From assembly GCF_900636825.1 (NCBI RefSeq), contig NZ_LR134318.1:434001-498000 (forward strand): 64,000 nt of DNA. The letters run 5' to 3'. Shown here piece by piece: positions 47,901 to 55,422 of this stretch (positions are counted from its first letter, which is position 1; every line of letters begins with the position of its first letter). This DNA comes from Pseudomonas fluorescens. Lineage in GTDB: Bacteria; Pseudomonadota; Gammaproteobacteria; Pseudomonadales; Pseudomonadaceae. The position numbers were made by a program, and so were the translations under genes. The notes below the pieces were generated by a model. It saw nothing but the letters and a program-made list of their open reading frames with translations. It searched no databases and was not told where the DNA came from.

Positions 47901-48603
47901 GGTGTTTTCGCCTGCCGAATGGTTGGCCAGTGAGCCGTTGACTGCTTCCGAGCGATTGTTCGCGGTGTTCAGCAACGCCAGCGAGGCAAACCCGCGCAAG
48001 GCCTGGCGAGAACCGGCGAGCCCTATCTGGGCTGAGACGATCTACGCCGAGTGGGAAGCAGTGATGCCTTATGTGGGAATCGTCGCCGCCGACAGTAAGT
48101 TTCTGCATTGGGTGGCTACTACCGAGTCGCAGGATTGGGGTTGGCTGGCGGTGTCTTCGGCGAATCTCGAACAAGTGGTGGCGCACTTTCGCAGCCTGAC
48201 GCAGGTACTGATGCCGGATGGCAAAAAGGTATTTTTCCGTTTCTGGGATGGCCGGTTTCTGTTGCCCATTTTGCAGGCGAACGAGGTCGATCCGGCGCAA
48301 CTGTTGCCAATGATCGGGCGTGCTCTGGTCAATGGCCGTGCCCTGAAAATTGGCGGCAGGGCGCTGATTTCAGACCATGCTTTCCCGTGGTGGCAGGTGC
48401 CGGATTCAGTGCTGGCGCAGCAGGGTGAGGATGTTCGCACCGCCAACGCATTGCAGTGGTTGAGCGAAGAACATCCGGCAGTTTTCGAGGCATTCCCCGA
48501 GGCTGTTTTGCGCTGCAAGGTCAGGCAGTTTTTTCAGGTCTCGATGTCGGAAGATTCCTCGAAATCGGCATTATTGGCGTTTTTGCTGGCAGAGTCAGCG
48601 TGA
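47890..48603 (+). CDS. DUF4123 T6SS adaptor/chaperone
   Basis: The protein has about 237 residues. AVMPYVGIVAADSKFLHWV, GWGWLAVSS-like (DWGWLAVSS) and KKVFFRFWDGRFLLPIL are typical of DUF4123 proteins, which load effectors onto a cognate VgrG. The start is uncertain: the GTG at 47890 has AAGGA 8 bases upstream and overlaps the vgrG stop by 11 bases; a GTG at 47884 is also open. Effector genes usually come next, but none is recognised here. Confidence 0.85.
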   Translation: MQPEVFSPAEWLASEPLTASERLFAVFSNASEANPRKAWREPASPIWAETIYAEWEAVMPYVGIVAADSKFLHWVATTESQDWGWLAVSSANLEQVVAHFRSLTQVLMPDGKKVFFRFWDGRFLLPILQANEVDPAQLLPMIGRALVNGRALKIGGRALISDHAFPWWQVPDSVLAQQGEDVRTANALQWLSEEHPAVFEAFPEAVLRCKVRQFFQVSMSEDSSKSALLAFLLAESA

Positions 48604-48650
48604 CGTTTCGGGGCGAAGCTCTCGGACGATTCCTTCGAGTTGCGGCGGAT

Positions 48651-48800
48651 TGCATGAAATGGTGGGCGATGGGTTGCAGGGATAGTCTTTTCGTTGTCAC
48701 TGCGAGAGTGGTGGCGGGTGTAGGAACCGCCATCCCCCTGCGCGACGGCTGTGACGTGCTCGATGTCATCGGCAAACGCCTGAGCGCTATGCCTGCCTGA
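48651..48800 (+). CDS. Small open frame after the T6SS adaptor gene, uncharacterised
   Basis: A possible 49-residue product begins MKWWAMGCRDSLFVV and has a hydrophobic, glycine-containing middle. It lies where an effector or immunity gene is expected. No family is recognised and no clear ribosome site precedes the ATG. It may be a remnant of a decayed effector, or not a gene. The rest of 48604-48956 holds a REP pair and the rlmJ promoter. Confidence 0.25.
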   Translation, partial: CMKWWAMGCRDSLFVVTARVVAGVGTAIPLRDGCDVLDVIGKRLSAMPA

Positions 48801-48805
48801 AGAAT

Positions 48806-48876
48806 CAAAAGATCGCAGCCTGCGGCAGCTCCTACACGTTCACCCTGTAGGAGCTGCCGCAGGCTGCGATCTTTTG
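48806..48876. repeat. REP-type inverted repeat pair (family B)
   Basis: Perfectly matched arms CAAAAGATCGCAGCCTGCGG and complement lie between the T6SS unit and rlmJ. Confidence 0.92.
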
Positions 48877-48956
48877 ATGTTGAGGGCCGCTCGGCTGCGA
48901 ACCCCTGACTTGCCGCGCGGTAAAAGGTAAACTTTGCGCCCTTCGCAGGAGCAGCC

Positions 48957-49796
48957 ATGAATTATCGTCACGCCTTCCATGCCGGCAATCACGCCGATGT
49001 GTTCAAACACCTGACCTTGACCCGCCTCATCGCCCTGATGTCGCGCAAGGAGCAGCCGTTTGCCTATCTCGACACGCACGCCGGCATCGGTTTGTATGAC
49101 TTGCAGGGCGATCAGGCCAATCGCACGGGCGAGTACCTGGAAGGCATCGCGCGCTTGTGGGATCAGCCGGATCTGCCGACGCTGACTGCCGACTACATGA
49201 AGGTGCTGCACGAGATGAACCCGGATGGCCAGTTGCGCTACTACCCCGGTTCGCCGGAGCTGGCGCGGCGTCTGACCCGGCCGCAGGATCGCGTGATGCT
49301 CAACGAGAAGCACCCGGAAGACGGCGTGTTGCTCAAGGACAACATGGCTGGTGATCGTCGGGTCAAGGTTCATCTCGGCGAGGGCTGGCACGTTGCGCGG
49401 GCGATGTTGCCGGTGCAGGAAAAACGCGCGGTGATGTTGATCGACCCGCCGTTCGAAGAGCTCGACGAGATGCAGCGTTGCGCGGCGTCGTTGAAAGAAG
49501 CGATTGGCCGCATGCGCCAGACGGTAGCGGCGATCTGGTATCCGGTGAAGGAGCAGCGTGCACTGCGGCGCTTCTATCAGGATCTGGCTGGCACGGGCGC
49601 ACCGAAGTTGCTGCGCGTGGAGTTGTTGGTGCATCCCCTGGATACGCCGAACAGCCTTAACGGTTCGGGCATGGCCATTGCCAATCCGCCGTGGGGGCTG
49701 GAGGAAGAGTTGCGCGAGCTGCTGCCGTGGTTGTCTAAGAAGCTGGGGCAGACTCAGGGTGGCTGGCAGATGGATTGGCTGATCGCGGAGAGCTGA
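48957..49796 (+). CDS. rlmJ: 23S rRNA (adenine2030-N6)-methyltransferase
   Basis: The 279-residue SAM-dependent methyltransferase starts with MNYRHAFHAGNHADVFKHL, the diagnostic RlmJ N terminus. The catalytic motif IDPPFEE (a DPPF type motif IV) follows at about residue 162, with PYLDTHAG-like YLDTHAGIGLYDLQG as the SAM site. It methylates A2030 of 23S rRNA. An AGGAG sequence precedes the ATG. It is a single gene between two REP pairs. Confidence 0.96.
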   Translation: MNYRHAFHAGNHADVFKHLTLTRLIALMSRKEQPFAYLDTHAGIGLYDLQGDQANRTGEYLEGIARLWDQPDLPTLTADYMKVLHEMNPDGQLRYYPGSPELARRLTRPQDRVMLNEKHPEDGVLLKDNMAGDRRVKVHLGEGWHVARAMLPVQEKRAVMLIDPPFEELDEMQRCAASLKEAIGRMRQTVAAIWYPVKEQRALRRFYQDLAGTGAPKLLRVELLVHPLDTPNSLNGSGMAIANPPWGLEEELRELLPWLSKKLGQTQGGWQMDWLIAES

Positions 49797-49809
49797 TCAA
49801 CGGCAAGAT

Positions 49810-49916
49810 CAAAAGATCGCAGCCTGCGGCAGCTCCTACACGGTTCGGTGTCGTTCACAAATGTGCGGACGAACACTGATCTCCTGTAGGAGCTGCCGCA
49901 GGCTGCGATCTTTTGC
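49810..49916. repeat. REP-type inverted repeat pair (family B) with long centre
   Basis: Matched arms at about 49810-49841 and 49885-49916 have a centre of roughly 43 bases, longer than in the other family B pairs. It lies between the convergent rlmJ and msrA genes. Confidence 0.9.
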
Positions 49917-49925
49917 TTTCAGGCT

Positions 49926-50591
49926 TTAATTACCCGCCAGACTCGGCGGCATGCAAACGCCGGTGCCGCCGATGCCGCAATAACCCTCAGGATTTTTCGC
50001 CAGATATTGCTGGTGATACGTCTCGGCGAAATACACGGTCGGGGCCTGTTCAATCTCGGTGCTGATTTCACCAAGGCCGGCTTTCGACAGTTCGGCCTGG
50101 TAAACATCTTTGCTTTTCAGCGCGGCATCCAGTTGCTCCGGTGTGGTCGCGTAGATCACTGAGCGGTACTGCGTGCCGATGTCATTGCCCTGGCGCATGC
50201 CCTGAGTCGGGTTGTGCAATTCCCAGAACATCGCCAGCAGTTCTTCGTAGCTGAGCTGTGCCTTGTCGTACACCACCAACACCACTTCGGCGTGGCCGGT
50301 CAGGCCCGAGCAGACTTCTTCGTAGGTCGGGTTCGGCGTGAAACCGCCGGCATAACCGACAACCGTGCTGACGACACCTTCGCGCTGCCAGAAGCGACGC
50401 TCGGCGCCCCAGAAACAGCCCAGGCCGAAGATCGCAAAGTCGACATCCTGAAAAAACGGGCCGAGCAATGGGGTGTCTTCGAAGACAAAGTGTTTTTCAG
50501 GCAGGGTCATCGCGGTTTCGCGGCCGGGCAGAGCTTGTTCTTTGGTTGGAAGCACGTTTTTGTTCACCAGAATTTCCGAGCGCAGAACCAT
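49926..50591 (-). CDS. msrA: Peptide methionine-S-sulfoxide reductase A
   Basis: The 221-residue enzyme has the active-site motif [14 protein letters not shown] with its nucleophilic cysteine and GTQYRSVIY, and a C-terminal region with additional cysteines ([11 protein letters not shown]) that recycle the sulfenic acid. It reduces methionine S-sulfoxide in proteins using thioredoxin. It lies downstream of dipA on the same strand with an expanded REP between them, matching the PA5017-PA5018 order as remembered. Confidence 0.95.
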   Translation of the reverse strand: MVLRSEILVNKNVLPTKEQALPGRETAMTLPEKHFVFEDTPLLGPFFQDVDFAIFGLGCFWGAERRFWQREGVVSTVVGYAGGFTPNPTYEEVCSGLTGHAEVVLVVYDKAQLSYEELLAMFWELHNPTQGMRQGNDIGTQYRSVIYATTPEQLDAALKSKDVYQAELSKAGLGEISTEIEQAPTVYFAETYHQQYLAKNPEGYCGIGGTGVCMPPSLAGN

Positions 50592-50671
50592 GAGCGTTCC
50601 TCTCAGTCAGGTTGGATTTGAAAAGTCAGACCGCCAGTGTGCCGAATGATGCCGGAATTCGCACTATCCAA

Positions 50672-50783
50672 TGTAGGAGCTGCCGCAGGCTCGGGCCGCG
50701 ATCGGACGATCTTTTGATCTTGTCTCAAAAAACAGGATCAAAAGATCGTCCGATCGCGGCCCGAGCCTTCGGCAGCTCCTACA
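50672..50783. repeat. Expanded REP-type inverted repeat pair
   Basis: Arms of 48 bases (50672-50719 and 50736-50783) differ at one position. They contain the family B core TGTAGGAGCTGCC, but with an added CGGGCCGCGATCGGACGATC-type insertion before the TTTT end, present in both arms. Confidence 0.88.
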
Positions 50784-50800
50784 TGAGAGGGCGGCGGGGG

Positions 50801-53497
50801 CTAGAGGCAGAGCGGGCCGCGTGGGTAGCGTTTGAGTGCCTGAATCAGTTCGCTGCCGGGGATCGGTCGGTCGAACAGATAGCCTTGGCCAACGTCGCAA
50901 CGGTGGCGGCGCAGGAACGCCAGTTGCTCGGCGGTCTCGATACCTTCGGCGACGACCTTGAGTTTCAGGTTGTGCGCCATGGCGATCACGGCGGAGGTGA
51001 TTTCCATGTCGTCCTGGTTGTCCGGGATTTCATGGATGAAGCTGCGATCGATCTTGATGATGTCGATCGGGAATTTCTTCAGATAGCTCAGCGACGAATA
51101 ACCGGTGCCGAAATCGTCCATGGCCAGGGTCAGGCCGAGACGCTTGAGCTGGTCGAGCTGCAAGTGGGTGTCTTCGGTGGCTTCCAGCAGCAGGCCTTCG
51201 GTCAGCTCCAGTTCGAGCAGATTGGCCGGCAGCGCTTCTTCCTTGAGGATGTTGGCGATTGAGGCGACCAGATCCGGGTCCGAGAACTGCTTCGGCGACA
51301 GGTTGATGGCCACCTGCAGATTGCCCAGGCCGGCGGCGGTGAGGGCTTTGCTCATGCGGCAAGCCTGTCGCGCAATCCATTTTCCGATCGGAATGATCAG
51401 GCCGGTTTCTTCGGCAACGCTGATGAATTGATCTGGGCGGATCATCCCGCGTTCCGGGTGATTCCAGCGCAGCAGCGCTTCCATGCCCAGCAAGCGACCG
51501 CTGCGCAGGCACAGTTTCGGCTGGTAGAACACATCGAGTTCGTTCTGGGTGAGGGCGCGGCGCAGGTTGTTCTCGACGAACAGCTTGTAGCTGGCCTCGG
51601 CGTTCAACGCTTCGGTGAACACCTGCACCTGATGTTTACCGTTGGCCTTGGCCTTGTGCAGCGCCAGGCCGGCGTTGCGCATCAGCGTCTGCGGATCGCG
51701 ACCGTGCAGCGGCGCGCAGGCCAGACCCACTGAACCGGTAACGCTGATCAGCTGGTTGTCGACGAACATCGGTTTGTCCAGCGTCGCCAGCAATTGGTTG
51801 GCGATCTGCTGGCCGGTCGGAAGGTCGGTGTCATCCAGCAGCACGGCGAATTCGTTACTGGCAAAACGCGCCAGACTGCCGCTCGGGCTGAGGCTGTTGC
51901 GCAGGCGTCGGGCGAGGCTGATCAGCAGTTTGTCGCCGGTCTGGTGGCCCAAGCTGTCGTTGATTCGCTTGAAGTTGTCGATGTCCACCAGCAGCAGACT
52001 GATCGGCGTATCGCTGTCGCGAGCGAAGCGTTCGTCGAGGTTGCGAATAAACGCCGGACGATTGCCAAGGTTGGTCAGGTTGTCGGTGTAGGCCAGACGC
52101 TCGATGCGCTGCTGCGCCAGTTTGGTCTGCGTGATGTCTTCGTAGATGCCGATGTAATGCGTCAGCTCGCGGTTGTCACCGTAGACCTTGGAAATCGACA
52201 ACTGGCCCCAGTACGGTTCGAGGTTCTTGCGGCGGCTCTTGAATTCACCTTGCCAGCTGTTGCTCTGGGCCAGTGCCGAGGGCGCGTCGAACAGCAATTC
52301 GCTGAGGTTTTCCAGGGCCGGCAGCTCGGACAAGCGCTGGCCGTGGACTTCTTCGGTGGTGTATTGCGTGATCGCGGTGAAGCTCGGGTTGACGTACTCG
52401 ACTACGCCCTCGCAGTTGACCAGCAGAAACGCGTTGGCACTTTGCTCGACTGCACGCTGAAACAAATGCAGGGCACTGGTGGCGGTGCGGCGGTTATGGT
52501 TGTTGATGACCTGGGCGAACTGATCGGCCAGCTCACCGGCAAAGGCGATTTCATCGGACTGCCAGGCGCGGGTCGCACCGGTTTGTTCAAGACACAGCAC
52601 ACCGACGACCTGGCCGTCGACGCGAATGCTGGCGTCGAGCATCGCGTTGACATCGCGCGGGCGCAGCGCCTCGGCCATTTCCCGTGTGCGCGGGTCGCGC
52701 ATTGCGTTGTGGGCGTCGATGGCGCGGCTGCTGTGCAACGCTTCCATGTAGTCCGGGAAGGTGCTGATGTCGATCGGGGCCTGCAGGATGTATTCTTGAG
52801 TCGCGCGGTGGTACGCCGAAATCGGCACCAGTTGCTGGTCTTCGAGATTCCACAGGCTGGCGCAGTCGATTTCATAGATTTCGCAGGCACAGCGAGTGAT
52901 CAGCTCGGCGGCCTCTTGCAATGAGTTATGCGAGCTGTAGCGCTGACGGGCGAGCAGCAGAATCAGATCCTGCTGGGCGCGGACGCGTTCCAGATGCAGC
53001 AGTTGCTCCTGCTGCGCGCGTTGATTCAGTTCGAGAGCGATCTGCAGCCGTGAGTTCTGGGTTTCCAGATCGACCGAAGGCGTCAGCGTCGCTTCGTCGA
53101 ACAGATTATCGACCGCCAGCAGATAGCCGCGCAGCAGATGCCGGTTGTGCTGTTTGTAGGCTTCGCCGAGTTCAAGAATGTTTAGCGCACCGGCCGGTGT
53201 GTGCAAGGTGTAGCGCACCAGATAATGCGGGCTCGCGGTCAGTTGTTGCTGGATCGCGTCGTGCAGTTGATAGCGCGCTTCGGGCTCCATCAGGCTGGCG
53301 TAGGGCGAACCGACCAGCGCGCAAAGCTCGACGGCCGGTTGGCCAAACTGGCGTTCGCAGTTGGGATCGAGAAACAGCATCGCCCAACTGGCTTCATTCA
53401 AGCGCTCGAAACGCAGCATGCCGAGCCGCGAGGGCACAGGCAACTGCGTCACTACCTCGGCCGCCATACGGCTGGCAGCATCGGGTTGGCTCTTCAT
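50801..53497 (-). CDS. dipA: Cyclic-di-GMP phosphodiesterase with GAF-PAS-GGDEF-EAL layout
   Basis: The product has 898 residues. N-terminal PAS-like and GAF regions (to about 345) are followed by a PAS domain (about 355-470), a GGDEF domain and an EAL domain. The GGDEF signature is degenerate (ASNEF at 546-550), so cyclase activity is not expected. The EAL domain keeps EAL at 673-675, NLSPKQF, ELTEG and DDFGTGYSSL, so c-di-GMP hydrolysis is. Length, domain order and the ASNEF motif match P. aeruginosa DipA (PA5017), which promotes biofilm dispersal; its neighbours match as well. Confidence 0.92.
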   Translation of the reverse strand: MKSQPDAASRMAAEVVTQLPVPSRLGMLRFERLNEASWAMLFLDPNCERQFGQPAVELCALVGSPYASLMEPEARYQLHDAIQQQLTASPHYLVRYTLHTPAGALNILELGEAYKQHNRHLLRGYLLAVDNLFDEATLTPSVDLETQNSRLQIALELNQRAQQEQLLHLERVRAQQDLILLLARQRYSSHNSLQEAAELITRCACEIYEIDCASLWNLEDQQLVPISAYHRATQEYILQAPIDISTFPDYMEALHSSRAIDAHNAMRDPRTREMAEALRPRDVNAMLDASIRVDGQVVGVLCLEQTGATRAWQSDEIAFAGELADQFAQVINNHNRRTATSALHLFQRAVEQSANAFLLVNCEGVVEYVNPSFTAITQYTTEEVHGQRLSELPALENLSELLFDAPSALAQSNSWQGEFKSRRKNLEPYWGQLSISKVYGDNRELTHYIGIYEDITQTKLAQQRIERLAYTDNLTNLGNRPAFIRNLDERFARDSDTPISLLLVDIDNFKRINDSLGHQTGDKLLISLARRLRNSLSPSGSLARFASNEFAVLLDDTDLPTGQQIANQLLATLDKPMFVDNQLISVTGSVGLACAPLHGRDPQTLMRNAGLALHKAKANGKHQVQVFTEALNAEASYKLFVENNLRRALTQNELDVFYQPKLCLRSGRLLGMEALLRWNHPERGMIRPDQFISVAEETGLIIPIGKWIARQACRMSKALTAAGLGNLQVAINLSPKQFSDPDLVASIANILKEEALPANLLELELTEGLLLEATEDTHLQLDQLKRLGLTLAMDDFGTGYSSLSYLKKFPIDIIKIDRSFIHEIPDNQDDMEITSAVIAMAHNLKLKVVAEGIETAEQLAFLRRHRCDVGQGYLFDRPIPGSELIQALKRYPRGPLCL

Positions 53498-53670
53498 GAA
53501 GGGAACTCGCTTGGAATATGCTGAATGCGCCGGGCTCTCGCCCTCTTGATTGTTGGCTGCGGCAAGGTTGCATCATTGCGGCACCGACTGACAAGAGAGA
53601 TGAAGGCCAAGTGCTATAAGAATATGTCGGCTGCAGTGAACATTTCTCCAGCGCGGGATTGAAATGAGCG

Positions 53671-53735
53671 AAAGATCGCAGCCTTCGGCAGCTTCTACAT
53701 GGGACCTGTAGGAGCTGCCGAAGGCTGCGATCTTT
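53671..53735. repeat. REP-type inverted repeat pair (family B)
   Basis: Arms AAAGATCGCAGCCTTCGGCA and complement (one reads CTTCTACA, a single-base variant) lie just after the PhoD-like gene stop. The rest of 53498-53742 should hold the dipA promoter. Confidence 0.9.
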
Positions 53736-53742
53736 GAAGGGT

Positions 53743-55140
53743 TCAACGCAATTTGATGCTGATCGATTGCAGCTTCCTGCCATCCCGATCATGGTAATTC
53801 ACCAAAATCTGCTCAGCCTCGACGACCAAATGGGCAAAGTTGTCCTGGCTCACCACAGCGCTGGTCAGTTCATGCCGATAATCGCCAGCCACCGTGCGAA
53901 TCAGCGGTTGATCGAGAATGAACGTCGAGGCCTTGGCATACGGCAGCAGTTTGCTGTTGTGCAGCGGCGAGGAGACGATGGTGTGGACTTCGAAATCAGC
54001 GTCATCGCTGTGGGTCAGGCGACTGGTCAGTGAGCCATGCACATCGCCAGAGACGAATATCACGTTCCTGATCCGCTGGGTGCGAATGGTTTCCAGCAGG
54101 CGCAGACGCTGTTCGGGAAATGCTTTCCAGGCGTCGTCACCGTGTAATTTGCGATCGGGATAGAACATGACACTGGTCACCACGAATTTGACCCGCGCCG
54201 GACTGCTGATCAACCAATCGAGCAGCGCTTCCTCTTGCTCGACGTCGAGGATGCGCCGGTCTTCTCTGGACAAGTTGCGCCGGGTGCGACTGTCGGTCAC
54301 AAACCAGGCGATATCGCTGTCGCCGAATTGATACCAGTAATGCTTCAAGGTATCGCGATCTATCTGACCATCGTTGTTACAGGCATAAACCGGGCTGTGG
54401 CTGGCTTGATAAAGTTCATAAGCGGCCATGGCGTTGCGATATAAGTCCTTGTCATCTTTGCTGGCATTGGCGGGCCAGTTATCTTCGATTTCATGATCGT
54501 CGAGGATCATGTAAGTCGACGTGCTGGACATCAAGCGTTGAATATTGGGTTGCGAAAACGCCGTTCGATACTTCTTCAGAATGTCTTTGGCTTCGCGATC
54601 CGGCGCAATGATATTCAGATCATCTACGTACACTTGATCCCCGGTCATGATCATCGCGCTCACCGCGGGCTGACTGTTTTCAATAAGTTTGTTGATGGAG
54701 CCAAAGATGCGATCGCCCAATTGCGGCAACGAGGCGATGCCTGCCGTGATACGCAGATAACGGCACGAACCGACGATAAACGCCCGAGGCTGCCGGGCTT
54801 GCTCGGTGCGGGTGCGAAAGCGATAGAGTTGACGCGGCCATTGCAGTGGAAACTCCACTACCGTGTCGATGGTATGCACCGGATTCATCGGGCTTAACCA
54901 GCCGGCTTGATATTCATATTCACAATCAGCTTCCAGATCCTGCAATACCAGCACTCCCGACATGTCATTGGCCGGGTTCAAGAGTGTGAATACGCTGTTG
55001 GACCATTTTTCCGCGCCGGCTTTACGTGCGCGAATGCCTGCAAATACCCGTTTTCTATCCTGCTGCTCGCCGCGAACAAAGATGCGTACTTGGTTAGTTG
55101 TGGTGTGGCCCACGATCGGGCCAATAACAGGTTTGAACAT
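53743..55140 (-). CDS. PhoD-like metallophosphatase without signal peptide
   Basis: The product has 465 residues. Motifs of the PhoD-like calcineurin-fold phosphatases are present: IVGSCRYLR, MTGDQVYVDDL, LDDHEIEDNW, VTDSRTRRNL and FVSGDVHGSLTSRL. They should supply the metal ligands for a di-metal site. Classical PhoD is exported by Tat, but this protein begins MFKPVIGPIVGHTTTNQV with no twin-arginine or Sec signal, so it is probably cytoplasmic. The start at 55140 is the first ATG that leads straight into the family fold. The substrate is unknown; phosphodiester or nucleotide substrates are possible. Confidence 0.85.
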   Translation of the reverse strand: MFKPVIGPIVGHTTTNQVRIFVRGEQQDRKRVFAGIRARKAGAEKWSNSVFTLLNPANDMSGVLVLQDLEADCEYEYQAGWLSPMNPVHTIDTVVEFPLQWPRQLYRFRTRTEQARQPRAFIVGSCRYLRITAGIASLPQLGDRIFGSINKLIENSQPAVSAMIMTGDQVYVDDLNIIAPDREAKDILKKYRTAFSQPNIQRLMSSTSTYMILDDHEIEDNWPANASKDDKDLYRNAMAAYELYQASHSPVYACNNDGQIDRDTLKHYWYQFGDSDIAWFVTDSRTRRNLSREDRRILDVEQEEALLDWLISSPARVKFVVTSVMFYPDRKLHGDDAWKAFPEQRLRLLETIRTQRIRNVIFVSGDVHGSLTSRLTHSDDADFEVHTIVSSPLHNSKLLPYAKASTFILDQPLIRTVAGDYRHELTSAVVSQDNFAHLVVEAEQILVNYHDRDGRKLQSISIKLR

Positions 55141-55321
55141 GATCGATTCCGTTCGACTGTGTTTGATTAATGATAAATAAATAAGCGCAGCGCGTTTATT
55201 CAACTTCCATGAGTAGAGGTTAGTTGGCCGGCGGCGGAAAATATTGGCGTTAAGTGGACCAGAGCTGTGGCCGATATCAGCGCAAGTTGTGGGAAAAAAC
55301 CCGGCCAGGTTTATTTCAGGC

Positions 55322-55349
55322 AAAAAAAAGCCCCGTCAAACTGACGGGG
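55322..55349 (-). terminator. Rho-independent terminator for aceF
   Basis: CCCCGTCA/TGACGGGG with a 3-base loop is followed, read on the minus strand, by GC and a run of eight T residues. It lies about 70 bases after the aceF stop. A second hairpin (GCGGCCCTC/GAGGGCCGC, 55391-55416) lies between it and the gene. Confidence 0.9.
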
Positions 55350-55422
55350 TTGAGGTACGAGCGTGTGGCGCTCGAAAACGTGAAACACCAGCGGCCCTCC
55401 GTTACCAGAGGGCCGCCGGGGA

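Noticed and set aside
45885-48603. Complete type VI secretion locus
   Set aside because: Only the tip protein and its adaptor are present; sheath, baseplate, Hcp and ClpV genes are absent.
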